The position numbers and the translations under genes are program-made. Below the pieces are notes generated by a model that did no database searches, was not told the DNA's origin, and was given only the letters and a program-made list of their open reading frames with translations. A stretch of DNA of 64,000 bases from Sphingomonas hankyongi. GTDB lineage: Bacteria > Pseudomonadota > Alphaproteobacteria > Sphingomonadales > Sphingomonadaceae. The stretch's first letter is position 1; each line of letters starts with the position of its first letter. The DNA is taken from NCBI RefSeq assembly GCF_023516575.1, contig NZ_JAMGBE010000003.1:62001-126000 (forward strand). Direction: 5' to 3'. This document shows, in pieces, positions 35,524-44,500 of the stretch.

Positions 35524-36918
35524 TCAGACCAGCTCCACACCGTCGTCCGAAAAGCGGAGCCGCGTAGTCAGCAATGCCCGGAACGCATTGTATCCGCCAC
35601 TGCCTGGGTGGAAGGCATGGAAGAAGAGTTGCGGATCCCCGTCGAGCCCTTGCGCTACGGAGGCATGACCGGGCGCGGTCCAGTCCTGGGTAGATTTGAG
35701 AAGCGGCGCGCCCTGCTTTTGATAGGGACCAAGAACGTGGTCAGCTACGGCTACACCAATCCCGTAGGCGGGCGTTCCGAAGTCATTCCCGGCGTAGAAC
35801 AGCCAATATTTACCGTTCTGCCTCGTGCAGAACGGTCCCTCGATCAGATGCCCTTCCCAGTCCAGATCGTTGGTCAGCACAACCCTGTCCTTGCCGACGA
35901 GCGATCGACCGTCCTGCGCGATCCGCTGCGCTCGTACAGGTGTCGTCATCGCCTCCAGAATGGCGTCGGCGAGGCCATATTCGACAAGCGCACCTTTCAG
36001 ACGCTGCCAGTTCTCCAGCGAAGCTTCGATTATACCCTGCATGAGGAAGAAGCGTTCCATGGGTCGCCGCGTGTTTGCCCAAGGGACGATGGCTGCGGCA
36101 AAAGCGGCGCTGCGTCGGTTTTCTTCCCCTTCGTACAAGCGCTCGATGAGCTGCGGCTGCTCGCGCAACATCATCGCCAGCGGCCTCGGCCAGATACCGT
36201 TGCTGTCGTCTTTCCAGAACAAATAGCGACTGCCGTCCGCGTCAGTGAAGATGTGAGAGTCGATCACGCCCCCACTGAGCGCACCATGCGGAACTCCCGT
36301 GGTGTTGATTTCCTTGCCGCGAACCAGCGGCTTGCCGTTGTCCGTGAACGGCCCGAACGGCGAAGGTCCCCGCGCGAGCCCGATCGCAAGCGCGTTCGAT
36401 TTCTGCCGAGCGGTGTAGGCGACCCAATATTCATCGCCGACGCAGGTCATCTCGGGCGCCCAGAAGTCCGCGACATTGCGACCCTTGGCCGTCCATTCGG
36501 GTTCCTCACCCCTTGGGAATACAAAGCCCCGGTGCTCCCAATGGATCAGGTCCGTGGAATGAAGGATGGGGAAGGCGTCGGGAGCGTCGTTAGACGTCGC
36601 CAGCAGCACATAGCCATCGTCGGTCTTCAGGACTGCGGGATCGCCATAGCCGGCAAGAATCTGAGGGGAGACATTCTCGGTAAGCAGCGGCTGCCAATGC
36701 GTGGGAGTGCTGGGGAATTCGGCCGGCGGCGCATAGAAGTGCGGCAGTCGCGTCCCGAAATCCTGATGGAGTTGCCGAAACAGCTCATAATAATGCTCAG
36801 CCTCTCGTCCCGGTGTCACATAGGATTTCGATTGGTCGCCCGAGCCGACTGTCATGCGGATGCCCTCGCCTTCGTCCGCAGCGTCGACATCGTAACTTCG
36901 TGAGTGAGACCGAAGCAT
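35524..36918 (-). CDS. GH43-like glycoside hydrolase, apparently cytoplasmic
   Basis: A protein of up to 464 residues with the five-bladed beta-propeller signatures of family 43: Y-G-D-P-A-V (base Asp, ~93), D-F-W-A-P-E-M, V-I-D-S-H-I-F (modulating Asp, ~220) and L-I-E-G-P-F (acid Glu, ~360). GH43 enzymes remove arabinose or xylose units. There is a ~100-residue mostly helical insertion (250-350) between the second Asp and the Glu that I do not recognise from the basic fold. No signal peptide is visible. A downstream ATG at 36855 has a better ribosome-binding stretch (aaggcgaggg) and may be the true start. It is not in an obvious operon. Confidence 0.78.
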   Translation of the reverse strand: MLRSHSRSYDVDAADEGEGIRMTVGSGDQSKSYVTPGREAEHYYELFRQLHQDFGTRLPHFYAPPAEFPSTPTHWQPLLTENVSPQILAGYGDPAVLKTDDGYVLLATSNDAPDAFPILHSTDLIHWEHRGFVFPRGEEPEWTAKGRNVADFWAPEMTCVGDEYWVAYTARQKSNALAIGLARGPSPFGPFTDNGKPLVRGKEINTTGVPHGALSGGVIDSHIFTDADGSRYLFWKDDSNGIWPRPLAMMLREQPQLIERLYEGEENRRSAAFAAAIVPWANTRRPMERFFLMQGIIEASLENWQRLKGALVEYGLADAILEAMTTPVRAQRIAQDGRSLVGKDRVVLTNDLDWEGHLIEGPFCTRQNGKYWLFYAGNDFGTPAYGIGVAVADHVLGPYQKQGAPLLKSTQDWTAPGHASVAQGLDGDPQLFFHAFHPGSGGYNAFRALLTTRLRFSDDGVELV

Positions 36919-37014
36919 GAGGCTGCGGGATAGGTCGAGCCTCGCTGAGTGGAAACCCTTTTCCCGGCTATTTCAAGATTTTGACGACGCCCTCCAGGGA
37001 GTGTGCCGGGGTAT

Positions 37015-37701
37015 TTAGGCTGCGGGACGGCGGAGCGTTCGAACCCTCATCCCCAACTCTTCAGCTCCTAGGCGCGGCGTCTCGCCGTTCGCCGGCTCAT
37101 GGATATGCATGAGCGAATTCATCAGCGCCTCGTCCGGGCTTGAGCAGACGCCAAGCACTAGCGCTTCGTCGCACTCTTCGGCGGCGACATAGGCATGACC
37201 CATCATCGAATCGATGTAGATTGCCTCACCGGCCTTCAGTGTCACCGGATCGTAGAATTCGGTGTGGACGACGATCTCCCCTTCGAGAACGTGGATATAT
37301 TCTTCGCCTGAGTGCGACACGAGGTCCCCGAACTCGTCGAGGGACTTGGCCCGGATCCGCGTCAGGACCGGAATCATGCGTTTCCGGCGCAGCTCAGTGC
37401 AGAGGTAATAATAATCGTAGTTCGGGGTCGTCACGCGAACCGCGTCGTCGACTCGTCCAATGCTCCGGCGCGCAGTGACTGCTTCCGGCGATTCGGTTTC
37501 AGCAAACAATTCCGAGATCGGAATATGCAGTTTCTGACTGAGCTGAGCGAGCTTGTCGTAGGTCAGCGTGAGTCGGTCATTTTCGACCTTCGAGAGAGTC
37601 GACACCGGAATGCCGCTGCGCTCGCTCATCTCGCGCAGCGTCCAATTCCTGTGACTTCTCAGTTCCTTAAGAATGCGGCCGAGCGTGGGTCGGTCGGTCA
37701 C
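37015..37701 (-). CDS. XRE-family regulator with C-terminal cupin domain
   Basis: A 228-residue regulator. Residues ~8-65 form a Cro/C1-type helix-turn-helix (L-R-E-M-S-E-R-S-G-I-P-V-S-T-L-S-K-V-E-N), and residues ~135-200 form a cupin (H-S-G-E-E-Y-I-H-V-L-E-G-E-I-V-V and A-G-E-A-I-Y-I-D-S), which in this regulator class senses a small ligand. It is transcribed away from the seven-gene peptide/D-amino-acid cluster that starts at 37828, with a 126-base shared promoter region holding a dyad. It is the natural candidate regulator of that cluster. Whether it represses or activates cannot be told. Confidence 0.88.
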   Translation of the reverse strand: MTDRPTLGRILKELRSHRNWTLREMSERSGIPVSTLSKVENDRLTLTYDKLAQLSQKLHIPISELFAETESPEAVTARRSIGRVDDAVRVTTPNYDYYYLCTELRRKRMIPVLTRIRAKSLDEFGDLVSHSGEEYIHVLEGEIVVHTEFYDPVTLKAGEAIYIDSMMGHAYVAAEECDEALVLGVCSSPDEALMNSLMHIHEPANGETPRLGAEELGMRVRTLRRPAA

Positions 37702-37723
37702 TGCACGCGCTCCCGTAATGAAT

Positions 37724-37751
37724 TTGACTTTTTTCCGATCAGGATCATAAG
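37724..37751 (+). promoter_or_regulatory. Possible sigma-70-type promoter for the serine hydrolase cluster
   Basis: A TTGACT at 37724-37729 matches the -35 consensus at five of six positions and is followed after 16 bases by CATAAG at 37746-37751, a moderate -10. It points toward the serine hydrolase gene 77 bases downstream and overlaps the start region of the divergent regulator. Assigned by eye only; alphaproteobacterial promoters are often degenerate. Confidence 0.35.
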
Positions 37752-37783
37752 GGCCTCATCCGACACAGATTAGCATGATAAGG

Positions 37784-37808
37784 CGATTTGGCTCCAATGA
37801 GCAAATCG
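37784..37808. promoter_or_regulatory. Inverted repeat, candidate operator of the XRE-cupin regulator
   Basis: Seven-base arms CGATTTG (37784-37790) and CAAATCG (37802-37808) are separated by 11 bases. The inner part GCTC-CAAT-GAGC continues the dyad with one bulged G, so the element could be bound by a dimeric helix-turn-helix protein or fold as a hairpin in the leader RNA. It lies between the candidate promoter and the ribosome-binding site of the serine hydrolase gene, suiting repression by the divergent regulator. Confidence 0.45.
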
Positions 37809-37827
37809 TCTCAAAGGGGAGAGGGAA

Positions 37828-39849
37828 ATGCGTAAACCGGCTGCACTCCTTGCGGCGATTCTTGGGGTGGCGCTTCTGTCTGGCGCTTATGCCCAAAGCG
37901 TTCAACCGACGCTTGGGCCGAGCCCGGCTCCGATAGCCGCGCCGGCTTCGGGTGCCGCTCCGGTGGCGCCGATTACAGGCGAGGCGGCGCAGCCGCTCAC
38001 CGCGGACAACGTCAACGCCTGGCTCGATGGCTACATGCCCATCTCGATCGGCAAGAATGACATTCCGGGTGCGGTCGTAGTGGTCGTCAAGGACGGCCAG
38101 ATCCTGACCAGCCGTGGCTACGGTTTCGCGGACGTCGCGAAGCGTAAGCCAGTCGATCCGCACACGACTCTCTTCAGGCCTGGGTCCACTTCCAAGCTGT
38201 TCACCTGGACGGCGGTCATGCAGCAGGTCGAGCAGGGCAAGCTCAACCTTGACGCAGACGTCAACACGTACCTCGATTTCAAGATTCCGCCGCGCAACGG
38301 CAAGCCGATCACGCTCCGCAACATCATGACGCACACGTCGGGGTTCGAAGAGCAGGTGATGGACCTGATCGCACTCGATCAGAAGAAATACGTCCCGTAC
38401 GACCAGATCCTGAAGCGTTGGGTGCCCAAGCGGGTCTACGATCCGGGCACAACGCCGGCTTACTCCAACTGGGCGACCGCGCTGGCCGGCTACATCGTCA
38501 GCCGCGTTTCCGGCGAGCCATTCGAGACTTATATCGAGCGGCACGTCTTTGCTCCGGCCGGCATGAAGCTTGCCACTTTCCGGCAGCCGCTTCCGGCAAA
38601 TCTCAAGCCTTACATGGCTGAAGGCTATCAGCCCGGTGAGGACAAGCCGTACGGTTACGAATTCGTGGGTGTGGCACCCGCGGGCAGCCTGGCCGCGAGC
38701 GGCGACGACATGGGCCGCTTCATGATCGCCCACCTTGCTAATCCGAGTCCGCTGCTGAAGCCCGAGACGAAGGCGCTGATGCATACGACGGCGAACGACC
38801 CGATCCCGGGCCTCCAGAAGATGTCCCTCGGTTTCTACCAGACGGACATCAACGGGCATCGCGTGGACTCGCACGGGGGCGATACGGTTGCGTTCCACAG
38901 CGACCTTCACTTGTTCCTCAACGACGGCGTTGGCCTCTTCGTGTCGTTCAACAGCGTAGGCAAGGAAGGCGCTGCCCATGCCTTGCGGAACACGCTGTTG
39001 GAAGAATTTGCCGACCGCTATTTCCCGGCTCCGGCTGACGCGACGCACAAGCTCGACGCGAAAGAGGCTCGCGCTAACGCAGAGAAGCTGGCCGGCACCT
39101 GGTCGACCTCCCGCCGGTCGTTCTCGAGCTTCGTCGGCATCACCGACCTGATCAGCCAGACAAGGGTCGGTGTTGGCGAGGACGGCACGCCGGTGGTTTC
39201 GGATGCGCTCTTCAACGGGCTCAATGGCCAGCCGCGCAAATGGGTCGCCGTCGGCCCGATGTTGTGGAAAGACGCCGACAGCCATGAGATGCTCGGCGCC
39301 AAGGTCGTGGACGGCCGGGCCGTTCGCTTCAGCCTCGGCAGCGTAGCTCCGATCATCGTGTGGGACCGGACGCCCTGGTACCAGAATTCGTCCTGGCTCC
39401 TGCCGCTCCTTTATCTCAGCCTTGCGGTCCTGCTTCTGACGATCGTGTTCTGGCCAGTGCGGGCGATCGTTCGGAAGCGCTACGGCGGAACGCTGGGCCT
39501 CGAGGGCCGTGAGCTCAAGGCTTACCGGGCGAGCAGGATCGGCGCCGTTGCGATCCTCGGTACGCTGGTCGCCTGGGCGGTCGCGATCTCGATGATGTTC
39601 AGCGACCTCAACCTTCTCAGCAAGGCGTTCCTGCCGGTCGTCATAGTCCTGCAATTGCTCGCCATCGTCTGCTTCATCGGCGGTGCAATCGCGATGCTCT
39701 GGTACGCGTCGACCGTCTGGAAACGCGCAGGCGGGTGGAAGGCGACGTGGAAGGCCAAGCTGTGGAGCCTTCTCCTCGTCGTGTCGGCGCTGACGGTCCT
39801 TTACGTTGGCGTCATCTACAAGCTCGTAGCGTTCGCGACGAACTACTGA
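37828..39849 (+). CDS. Serine hydrolase, beta-lactamase/DD-peptidase family, membrane-anchored
   Basis: A 673-residue protein with a signal peptide (A-A-L-L-A-A-I-L-G-V-A-L-L-S-G-A-Y-A), an Ala/Pro linker, a class C beta-lactamase-like domain (residues ~55-400) and four C-terminal membrane helices. The nucleophile motif S-T-S-K (S120, K123) and the Y-S-N motif (about 211) are intact. Relatives include DD-carboxypeptidases, D-aminopeptidases and esterases. Leading a cluster of D-amino-acid and peptide genes, it may cleave peptides containing D-residues in the periplasm. Its ribosome-binding region (aaaggggaga) is nearly identical to that of the TonB receptor gene in the same cluster. Stop overlaps the epimerase start by one base. 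Confidence 0.87.
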   Translation: MRKPAALLAAILGVALLSGAYAQSVQPTLGPSPAPIAAPASGAAPVAPITGEAAQPLTADNVNAWLDGYMPISIGKNDIPGAVVVVVKDGQILTSRGYGFADVAKRKPVDPHTTLFRPGSTSKLFTWTAVMQQVEQGKLNLDADVNTYLDFKIPPRNGKPITLRNIMTHTSGFEEQVMDLIALDQKKYVPYDQILKRWVPKRVYDPGTTPAYSNWATALAGYIVSRVSGEPFETYIERHVFAPAGMKLATFRQPLPANLKPYMAEGYQPGEDKPYGYEFVGVAPAGSLAASGDDMGRFMIAHLANPSPLLKPETKALMHTTANDPIPGLQKMSLGFYQTDINGHRVDSHGGDTVAFHSDLHLFLNDGVGLFVSFNSVGKEGAAHALRNTLLEEFADRYFPAPADATHKLDAKEARANAEKLAGTWSTSRRSFSSFVGITDLISQTRVGVGEDGTPVVSDALFNGLNGQPRKWVAVGPMLWKDADSHEMLGAKVVDGRAVRFSLGSVAPIIVWDRTPWYQNSSWLLPLLYLSLAVLLLTIVFWPVRAIVRKRYGGTLGLEGRELKAYRASRIGAVAILGTLVAWAVAISMMFSDLNLLSKAFLPVVIVLQLLAIVCFIGGAIAMLWYASTVWKRAGGWKATWKAKLWSLLLVVSALTVLYVGVIYKLVAFATNY

Positions 39850-40856
39850 TGCTGAAGCTCGACTATCGCGTCGAGACGCATCGTCTCGCTGCGCCCTTCC
39901 GCATCTCCGGCTACGTTTTCGAAGAATCCGATGTGGTCGTCGTCGAGTTGGACGACGGCCAGCATCGGGGCCGGGGGGAGGCGGCCGGCGTCTATTATCT
40001 CGGCGACGGATCGCCGCAGATCGTCGCCCAGCTGGAATCGAACCGCGCTGCAATCGAAGCGTGCGGGAGCCGGGAGGCGCTCCGGCAGATGCTGCCTCCC
40101 GGCGGCGCCCGCAACGCCGTCGACTGCGCGCTGTGGGAGCTGGAGGCGAGCCGCCTCGGCGTTCCGGCACACCGCCTGGCTGGAATTGACGCTCCGCGGC
40201 CGCTGGTGACGACGTTCACCCTCGGAGCCGATGAGCCCGAAGTCATGGCTGAGGGCGCGCGGAAGTACGTTCAAGCACGCGCGATCAAGATAAAGCTCAC
40301 GGGCAGTCTCCAGCTGGACATCGAGCGCGTGCGTGCGGTCCGGACCGCCCGACCCGACGTCTGGATCGGCGTCGATGCGAACCAGGGGTTCGGCATCAAC
40401 GATTTGCCGGCGCTGGTCCACGCAATGGTTCAGCAGAAGGTCTCGCTGATCGAGCAGCCGCTGCCGCGCGGCAATGAGGCCGACCTGGACGGTTTCAAGA
40501 GCGAGATTCCGATCGCCGCCGACGAGAGCGTGCTTGGTCTGAGTGACGTGCCCGGCCTCGTCGGTCGGTTCGATGTCGTGAACATCAAGCTCGACAAGTG
40601 CGGCGGCCTGACGGAGGCGCTTCTCATGGCCGCCGAGGGGCGGAGACTGGGTCTCGGCGTCATGGTCGGAAACATGGTCGGGACCAGCTACGCGATGGCG
40701 CCGGCTTTCATCCTTGGGCAGCTGTGCGATTTCGTCGATCTCGACGGGCCAACCTTCCTGAAGGAAGATCGCGTACCGGGCGTGGTGTATAAGGACGGGA
40801 CGATCTTCTGTCCCGACGAGGTCTGGGGCACTTCGGCGGCGGTGGCTGCCGCGTGA
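39849..40856 (+). CDS. dgcA: Enolase-superfamily epimerase, DgcA-type (N-acetyl-D-glutamate racemase) or dipeptide epimerase
   Basis: A 335-residue muconate-lactonising-type enolase-superfamily enzyme. The catalytic set is complete: K-I-K (about 147), metal ligands in D-A-N-Q (176), E-Q-P-L (201) and A-D-E-S (225), and the opposing Lys in N-I-K-L-D-K (246). The family includes L-Ala-D/L-Glu (dipeptide) epimerases. In marine proteobacteria a closely related enzyme, DgcA, interconverts N-acetyl-D- and L-glutamate and works with DgcN (DUF1611). A DUF1611 gene lies three genes downstream, so I prefer the DgcA role; dipeptide epimerase remains possible given the neighbouring peptide transporter. 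ATG 39849 overlaps the previous stop; the longer frame upstream is not supported. Confidence 0.83.
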   Translation: MLKLDYRVETHRLAAPFRISGYVFEESDVVVVELDDGQHRGRGEAAGVYYLGDGSPQIVAQLESNRAAIEACGSREALRQMLPPGGARNAVDCALWELEASRLGVPAHRLAGIDAPRPLVTTFTLGADEPEVMAEGARKYVQARAIKIKLTGSLQLDIERVRAVRTARPDVWIGVDANQGFGINDLPALVHAMVQQKVSLIEQPLPRGNEADLDGFKSEIPIAADESVLGLSDVPGLVGRFDVVNIKLDKCGGLTEALLMAAEGRRLGLGVMVGNMVGTSYAMAPAFILGQLCDFVDLDGPTFLKEDRVPGVVYKDGTIFCPDEVWGTSAAVAAA

Positions 40857-42181
40857 GCCAGCCGTCGAACTGGTTCGGTCAGCCGCGCGGACTGACGATC
40901 CTGTTCCTCACGAACATGTGGGAGCAATTCTCCTACTTCGGAATGCGGGCGCTGCTCGTCTATTACATGACGACGATGATGTTGTTCGGGCAGGAAAAAG
41001 CCTCCAGCATCTACGGCTTCTATACCGCCTTCGCTTATTTCACTCCGATCATCGGCGGGACGATCGCCGACCGTTGGCTCGGCAAGCGCCGTGCGGTCAT
41101 CATCGGCGCTGCCGTCATGGCGGCAGGCCATTTCATGATGGCCTTTGAGTCGGCCTTCTACTTCGCACTTGCGACCATTGCCCTGGGCAACGGCCTGTTC
41201 CTTCCGACGCTGCCGAGCCAGATCAACGATCTCTACAAGGCAGGCGATCCCCGGCGTCCGTGGGCCTACAACGTCTATTATGTCGGCGTGAACGTCGGCG
41301 CCTTCCTGGCGCCCCTGGTCTGCGGATATCTCGGCGAAACATACGGCTGGCATTACGGCTTCGGTGCCGCCGGAGTGGGCATGCTCAGCGGATTGCTGAT
41401 CTATCTCTACGGACAGCGATACTTGCCTGGCGACCAGAGCGCGACCGAGCCGGCGGCTCCAGCGGTTCCCGGCTCGCATCGTGGACGCGACACGTTTCTC
41501 CTCCTGCTCGGCATCGGCATTGCCGTGACTATCTTCCGCGGCGCATACGAGCAGATCGGCAACACCTTCGCGCTATGGATGCGCGACGACGTCAATCGCG
41601 TGATCGGCGGCGTCGAGATTGGCGCGTCGATGTTCTTCTCGCTGAATCCCTTGCTCGTGATGGTGATGACGCCTCCGCTTCTCGCCATGTGGAAGAGCCA
41701 GGCTGAGCGAGGCCGCGAGCTCTCGGTCATGCAGAAAATGGCAACGGGCGCGCTGATCGTCGCGGCGTCCTATCTTCTCGTTGCAGCTGCTGAAGCGGTG
41801 AGCGGAGGCGGTCGGGCGCACTGGCTGTGGCTGTTGTCCTATTTCGTGCTGTTTACGCTCGGCGAGCTGTACATCCTGCCGAACGGCCTCGGCATTTTCG
41901 CGCGCCTTGCGCCTCCTAAGCTTGGCGCCAGCACCGTGGCGGCCTGGTACCTTGCGATCTTCGCGGGCAGCCTCGCCGCAGGCCAGGTCGGGCGCCTGTG
42001 GAGCCGCGTCGGCCACATCCAGTTCTTCATACTGCTCGCCGGCATCGCGAGCGTCGCAGCGGTCCTGCTCTACTGCCTGGACCGGCCGACGAAAAACGTC
42101 CTGGCGCGCGCCGCGCCGCAGCCTGACCCAGAGGACCTGACCGACGTCCCGGAAGGGATCGCGAGGCCTCAAAATGTCTGA
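40853..42181 (+). CDS. POT/PTR family proton-coupled peptide transporter
   Basis: A 442-residue MFS protein of the POT family. The N-terminal signature M-W-E-Q-F-S-Y-F-G-M-R-A-L-L-V-Y-Y appears in the first helix, as in DtpA and other oligopeptide symporters, and G-G-T-I-A-D-R-W-L-G-K-R follows in loop 2-3. It would bring di- and tripeptides into the cytoplasm with protons. GTG start overlaps the epimerase stop by 4 bases. With the TonB receptor downstream it gives the cluster both outer- and inner-membrane transport steps. Confidence 0.92.
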   Translation: MSQPSNWFGQPRGLTILFLTNMWEQFSYFGMRALLVYYMTTMMLFGQEKASSIYGFYTAFAYFTPIIGGTIADRWLGKRRAVIIGAAVMAAGHFMMAFESAFYFALATIALGNGLFLPTLPSQINDLYKAGDPRRPWAYNVYYVGVNVGAFLAPLVCGYLGETYGWHYGFGAAGVGMLSGLLIYLYGQRYLPGDQSATEPAAPAVPGSHRGRDTFLLLLGIGIAVTIFRGAYEQIGNTFALWMRDDVNRVIGGVEIGASMFFSLNPLLVMVMTPPLLAMWKSQAERGRELSVMQKMATGALIVAASYLLVAAAEAVSGGGRAHWLWLLSYFVLFTLGELYILPNGLGIFARLAPPKLGASTVAAWYLAIFAGSLAAGQVGRLWSRVGHIQFFILLAGIASVAAVLLYCLDRPTKNVLARAAPQPDPEDLTDVPEGIARPQNV

Positions 42182-42217
42182 GCTCCAAACAAATTTCGGC
42201 GCCTGCGCGCGCCTCAT

Positions 42218-42242
42218 CCGGCCCGAGGGAAGGGCGGGCCGG
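42218..42242 (+). other. GC-rich intergenic hairpin between peptide transporter and TonB receptor genes
   Basis: CCGGCCC (42218-42224) and GGGCCGG (42236-42242) can pair in a perfect 7-base GC stem with an 11-base loop. It lies 24 bases upstream of the TonB-dependent receptor start. No run of T follows, so it is not a classical terminator; it could be a processing or stabilising hairpin that gives the receptor mRNA a different abundance from the upstream genes. Confidence 0.45.
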
Positions 42243-42265
42243 TCATCGATCAAAGGGGAGAAGTA

Positions 42266-44500
42266 ATGACGAATATTGCACTTTCATCGCGCACGATCCT
42301 GTTCGCGACCGCTGCAACGCTGGCCTTTGGCTTCGCCAGTCCGGCGATCGCTCAGCAGGAGCAGCAGCAGCCGCCGCCGCAAGAAGACCAGAGCGCAACG
42401 GATGTGGACCAAAACGCGATCGTGATCACCGCGCAGAAGCGCGAGGAGAAGCAGCAGGACATCCCCATCTCGATCAGCGTTGTAAAAGGCGAGCAGCTGG
42501 TCAAAAGTGGCGCGACGCAACTGACGGAGATCGCCGGCTACATTCCCGGCTTCCAAGTCAGCACGCAAGGTGCGCCTGGGCAGGCAATTCTCACCTTGCG
42601 CGGAATTCCTCCTCTTGGCGGCAACGCGACCGTTGGCACGTATGTCGATGACGGTCCGGTCGGAGCGAGCACCGCGTATACCGAAAGTGGTGGTTTCACT
42701 GTCGACCTCCTGCCGTACGACCTAAACCGCATCGAAGTTCTGCGGGGGCCGCAGGGCACCCTGTACGGTGCCAGCACCCTGGGCGGATTGATCAAATATG
42801 TCACCCGTGCGCCTGACCTCGATGAATTCCGGGGCCAGGTGGGAGTCGAAGGCTTCACGATCAACAACGCTGGCGATCTGGGATATGCATTCCAGGGCTT
42901 CCTCAACGCGCCGATCGTTATGGATCGCCTTGCGGTCACTGCAAGCTTTGCGCATCGCAGGACGCCCGGTTGGATCGACAACGTGCAGACGGGCGAGAAG
43001 GACCAGAACAGCGTCGACCAAACGGGCTATCGCGGAAGCCTGTTGTGGCAGCCGACCGACAACTTCCACATTCGCTTGTCCGCGATGCATCAGAAGATCC
43101 ATTCTGACAGCAGCGCCATCATCGTCGAGGATGTGGACGGCAATCCAATCGGCAACGGTCATTCCAACTTCAACTTTGTCCCCGAGAGCTTCAAGTCGAA
43201 GTTTCTAAATTTGGCCGGAACAGCCGAATATGATTTCGGCTTTGCCGCGCTTTCGTCGACGACCACCTACACCGACACCAAGCGGACGGAAGTGCAGGAT
43301 GGAACCCGCCTTGTCGGCGTCCTTTTGGGCATTCCGGTAACGCCGTTCCAGAACGTCCTTACGCTGGAGAAGATCACCGAGGAAATCAGGCTGACATCCC
43401 CGTCCGGCGAGCGCTTCGAATGGCTGCTCGGCTATTTCTTCACCGATGAGGATGCCGGAAACGATCAAACCCTTCGCAGCTTCGATTCTGACTTGAACCC
43501 GCTTCCGGGATTGGATCCGCTTTACGTCGCGGGCCTTCCCTCGACCTATAAGGAGCATGCGCTCTTCGGTAACGCGACCTTCCGCGTCACCGATCAATTC
43601 TGGCTAACCGGCGGCCTGCGTTGGGCTCACAATGAACAGACATTCAAGCAGCTCATCACGTCGGACATCATTCCAGATGTGGACGAAGCCGGCACTTCAG
43701 ATGAAAGCATCGTCACGTATAGCATCAGTCCACAGTTCCACCTGAACGACGACACGATGTTCTACGCACGAGTTGCCACTGGATATCGTCCGGGCGGGCC
43801 GAACGTGGCGCTACCGGGAGTTCCGCCAAGCTTCGACCCCGATACGATCACGAACTACGAACTGGGCGCGAAGACGAGCCTTGCCGATCGTACCGTCAAC
43901 CTCGATGTCGCTCTGTTCCACATGAACTGGAAAGACATCCAGGTTAACAAGGCCTTCGGGGGAACCAGCGGCCTTGCCAACGGCAACGGTGCACGGAGCA
44001 ACGGCATCGAGGCTGCCGTACTTTGGAGACCGGTGAGTGGGCTCAGCTTTGGTGCAAATGCCGCTTTCACAGACGCCGAATTGACCGACGATGCGCCTGA
44101 GATCGGCGGCTTAAAGGGAGATCGGCTGGCCGACGTTCCCAAATTCAGCGGCTCGCTTACGGCGGATTATAATTTCCGCATCGGGGGTCATCTCGCGGAG
44201 ATTGGTGCGGGTGTCCGGCATACCGGCAAGCGCGTTTCCGATGTCGGCCCTTCCTTCACCGGCGAGCCAGGCGACCCTGCCAACAAGTTGAACATTTCCT
44301 CCTACACTGCGCTCGACCTCTTTGGCGCGGTAACCTTCTACGATCGCTTCAAGGTTCGGGCTTATGTCAGGAACCTCACGGACGATGGCGGACCGATTAC
44401 CCGCGGAGTCGTGAGAAACCTCGCCAATGGACCCGCTTATATCAGCGTTGCTCCGGTGCAGCCGAGAACCGTCGGACTAGCGCTCGACGCCGAGTTCTAG
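42266..44500 (+). CDS. TonB-dependent outer-membrane receptor
   Basis: A 744-residue receptor with signal peptide (A-T-L-A-F-G-F-A-S-P-A-I-A), a Gln/Pro-rich stretch, a TonB-box-like I-V-I-T-A-Q-K-R, the plug domain (V-L-R-G-P-Q-G-T-L-Y-G-A-S-T-L-G-G) and a beta-barrel ending in Phe (L-A-L-D-A-E-F). The plug is of the sphingomonad type, close to receptors usually annotated for organic nutrients. Within this cluster it most likely imports peptides or peptidoglycan fragments; iron-siderophore uptake is less likely because no iron-uptake partners are present. Preceded by an excellent ribosome-binding site (aaaggggagaag). Confidence 0.93.
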   Translation: MTNIALSSRTILFATAATLAFGFASPAIAQQEQQQPPPQEDQSATDVDQNAIVITAQKREEKQQDIPISISVVKGEQLVKSGATQLTEIAGYIPGFQVSTQGAPGQAILTLRGIPPLGGNATVGTYVDDGPVGASTAYTESGGFTVDLLPYDLNRIEVLRGPQGTLYGASTLGGLIKYVTRAPDLDEFRGQVGVEGFTINNAGDLGYAFQGFLNAPIVMDRLAVTASFAHRRTPGWIDNVQTGEKDQNSVDQTGYRGSLLWQPTDNFHIRLSAMHQKIHSDSSAIIVEDVDGNPIGNGHSNFNFVPESFKSKFLNLAGTAEYDFGFAALSSTTTYTDTKRTEVQDGTRLVGVLLGIPVTPFQNVLTLEKITEEIRLTSPSGERFEWLLGYFFTDEDAGNDQTLRSFDSDLNPLPGLDPLYVAGLPSTYKEHALFGNATFRVTDQFWLTGGLRWAHNEQTFKQLITSDIIPDVDEAGTSDESIVTYSISPQFHLNDDTMFYARVATGYRPGGPNVALPGVPPSFDPDTITNYELGAKTSLADRTVNLDVALFHMNWKDIQVNKAFGGTSGLANGNGARSNGIEAAVLWRPVSGLSFGANAAFTDAELTDDAPEIGGLKGDRLADVPKFSGSLTADYNFRIGGHLAEIGAGVRHTGKRVSDVGPSFTGEPGDPANKLNISSYTALDLFGAVTFYDRFKVRAYVRNLTDDGGPITRGVVRNLANGPAYISVAPVQPRTVGLALDAEF

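Noticed and set aside
35608-36903. A 431-residue plus-strand frame opposite the GH43-like gene
   Set aside because: The minus-strand frame carries the GH43 motifs, and this one is Arg-rich without motifs.
37756-40170. An 804-residue minus-strand frame opposite the serine hydrolase and epimerase genes
   Set aside because: It is Arg/Asp/His-rich, resembles no protein, and arises from the codon bias of two well-supported plus-strand genes.
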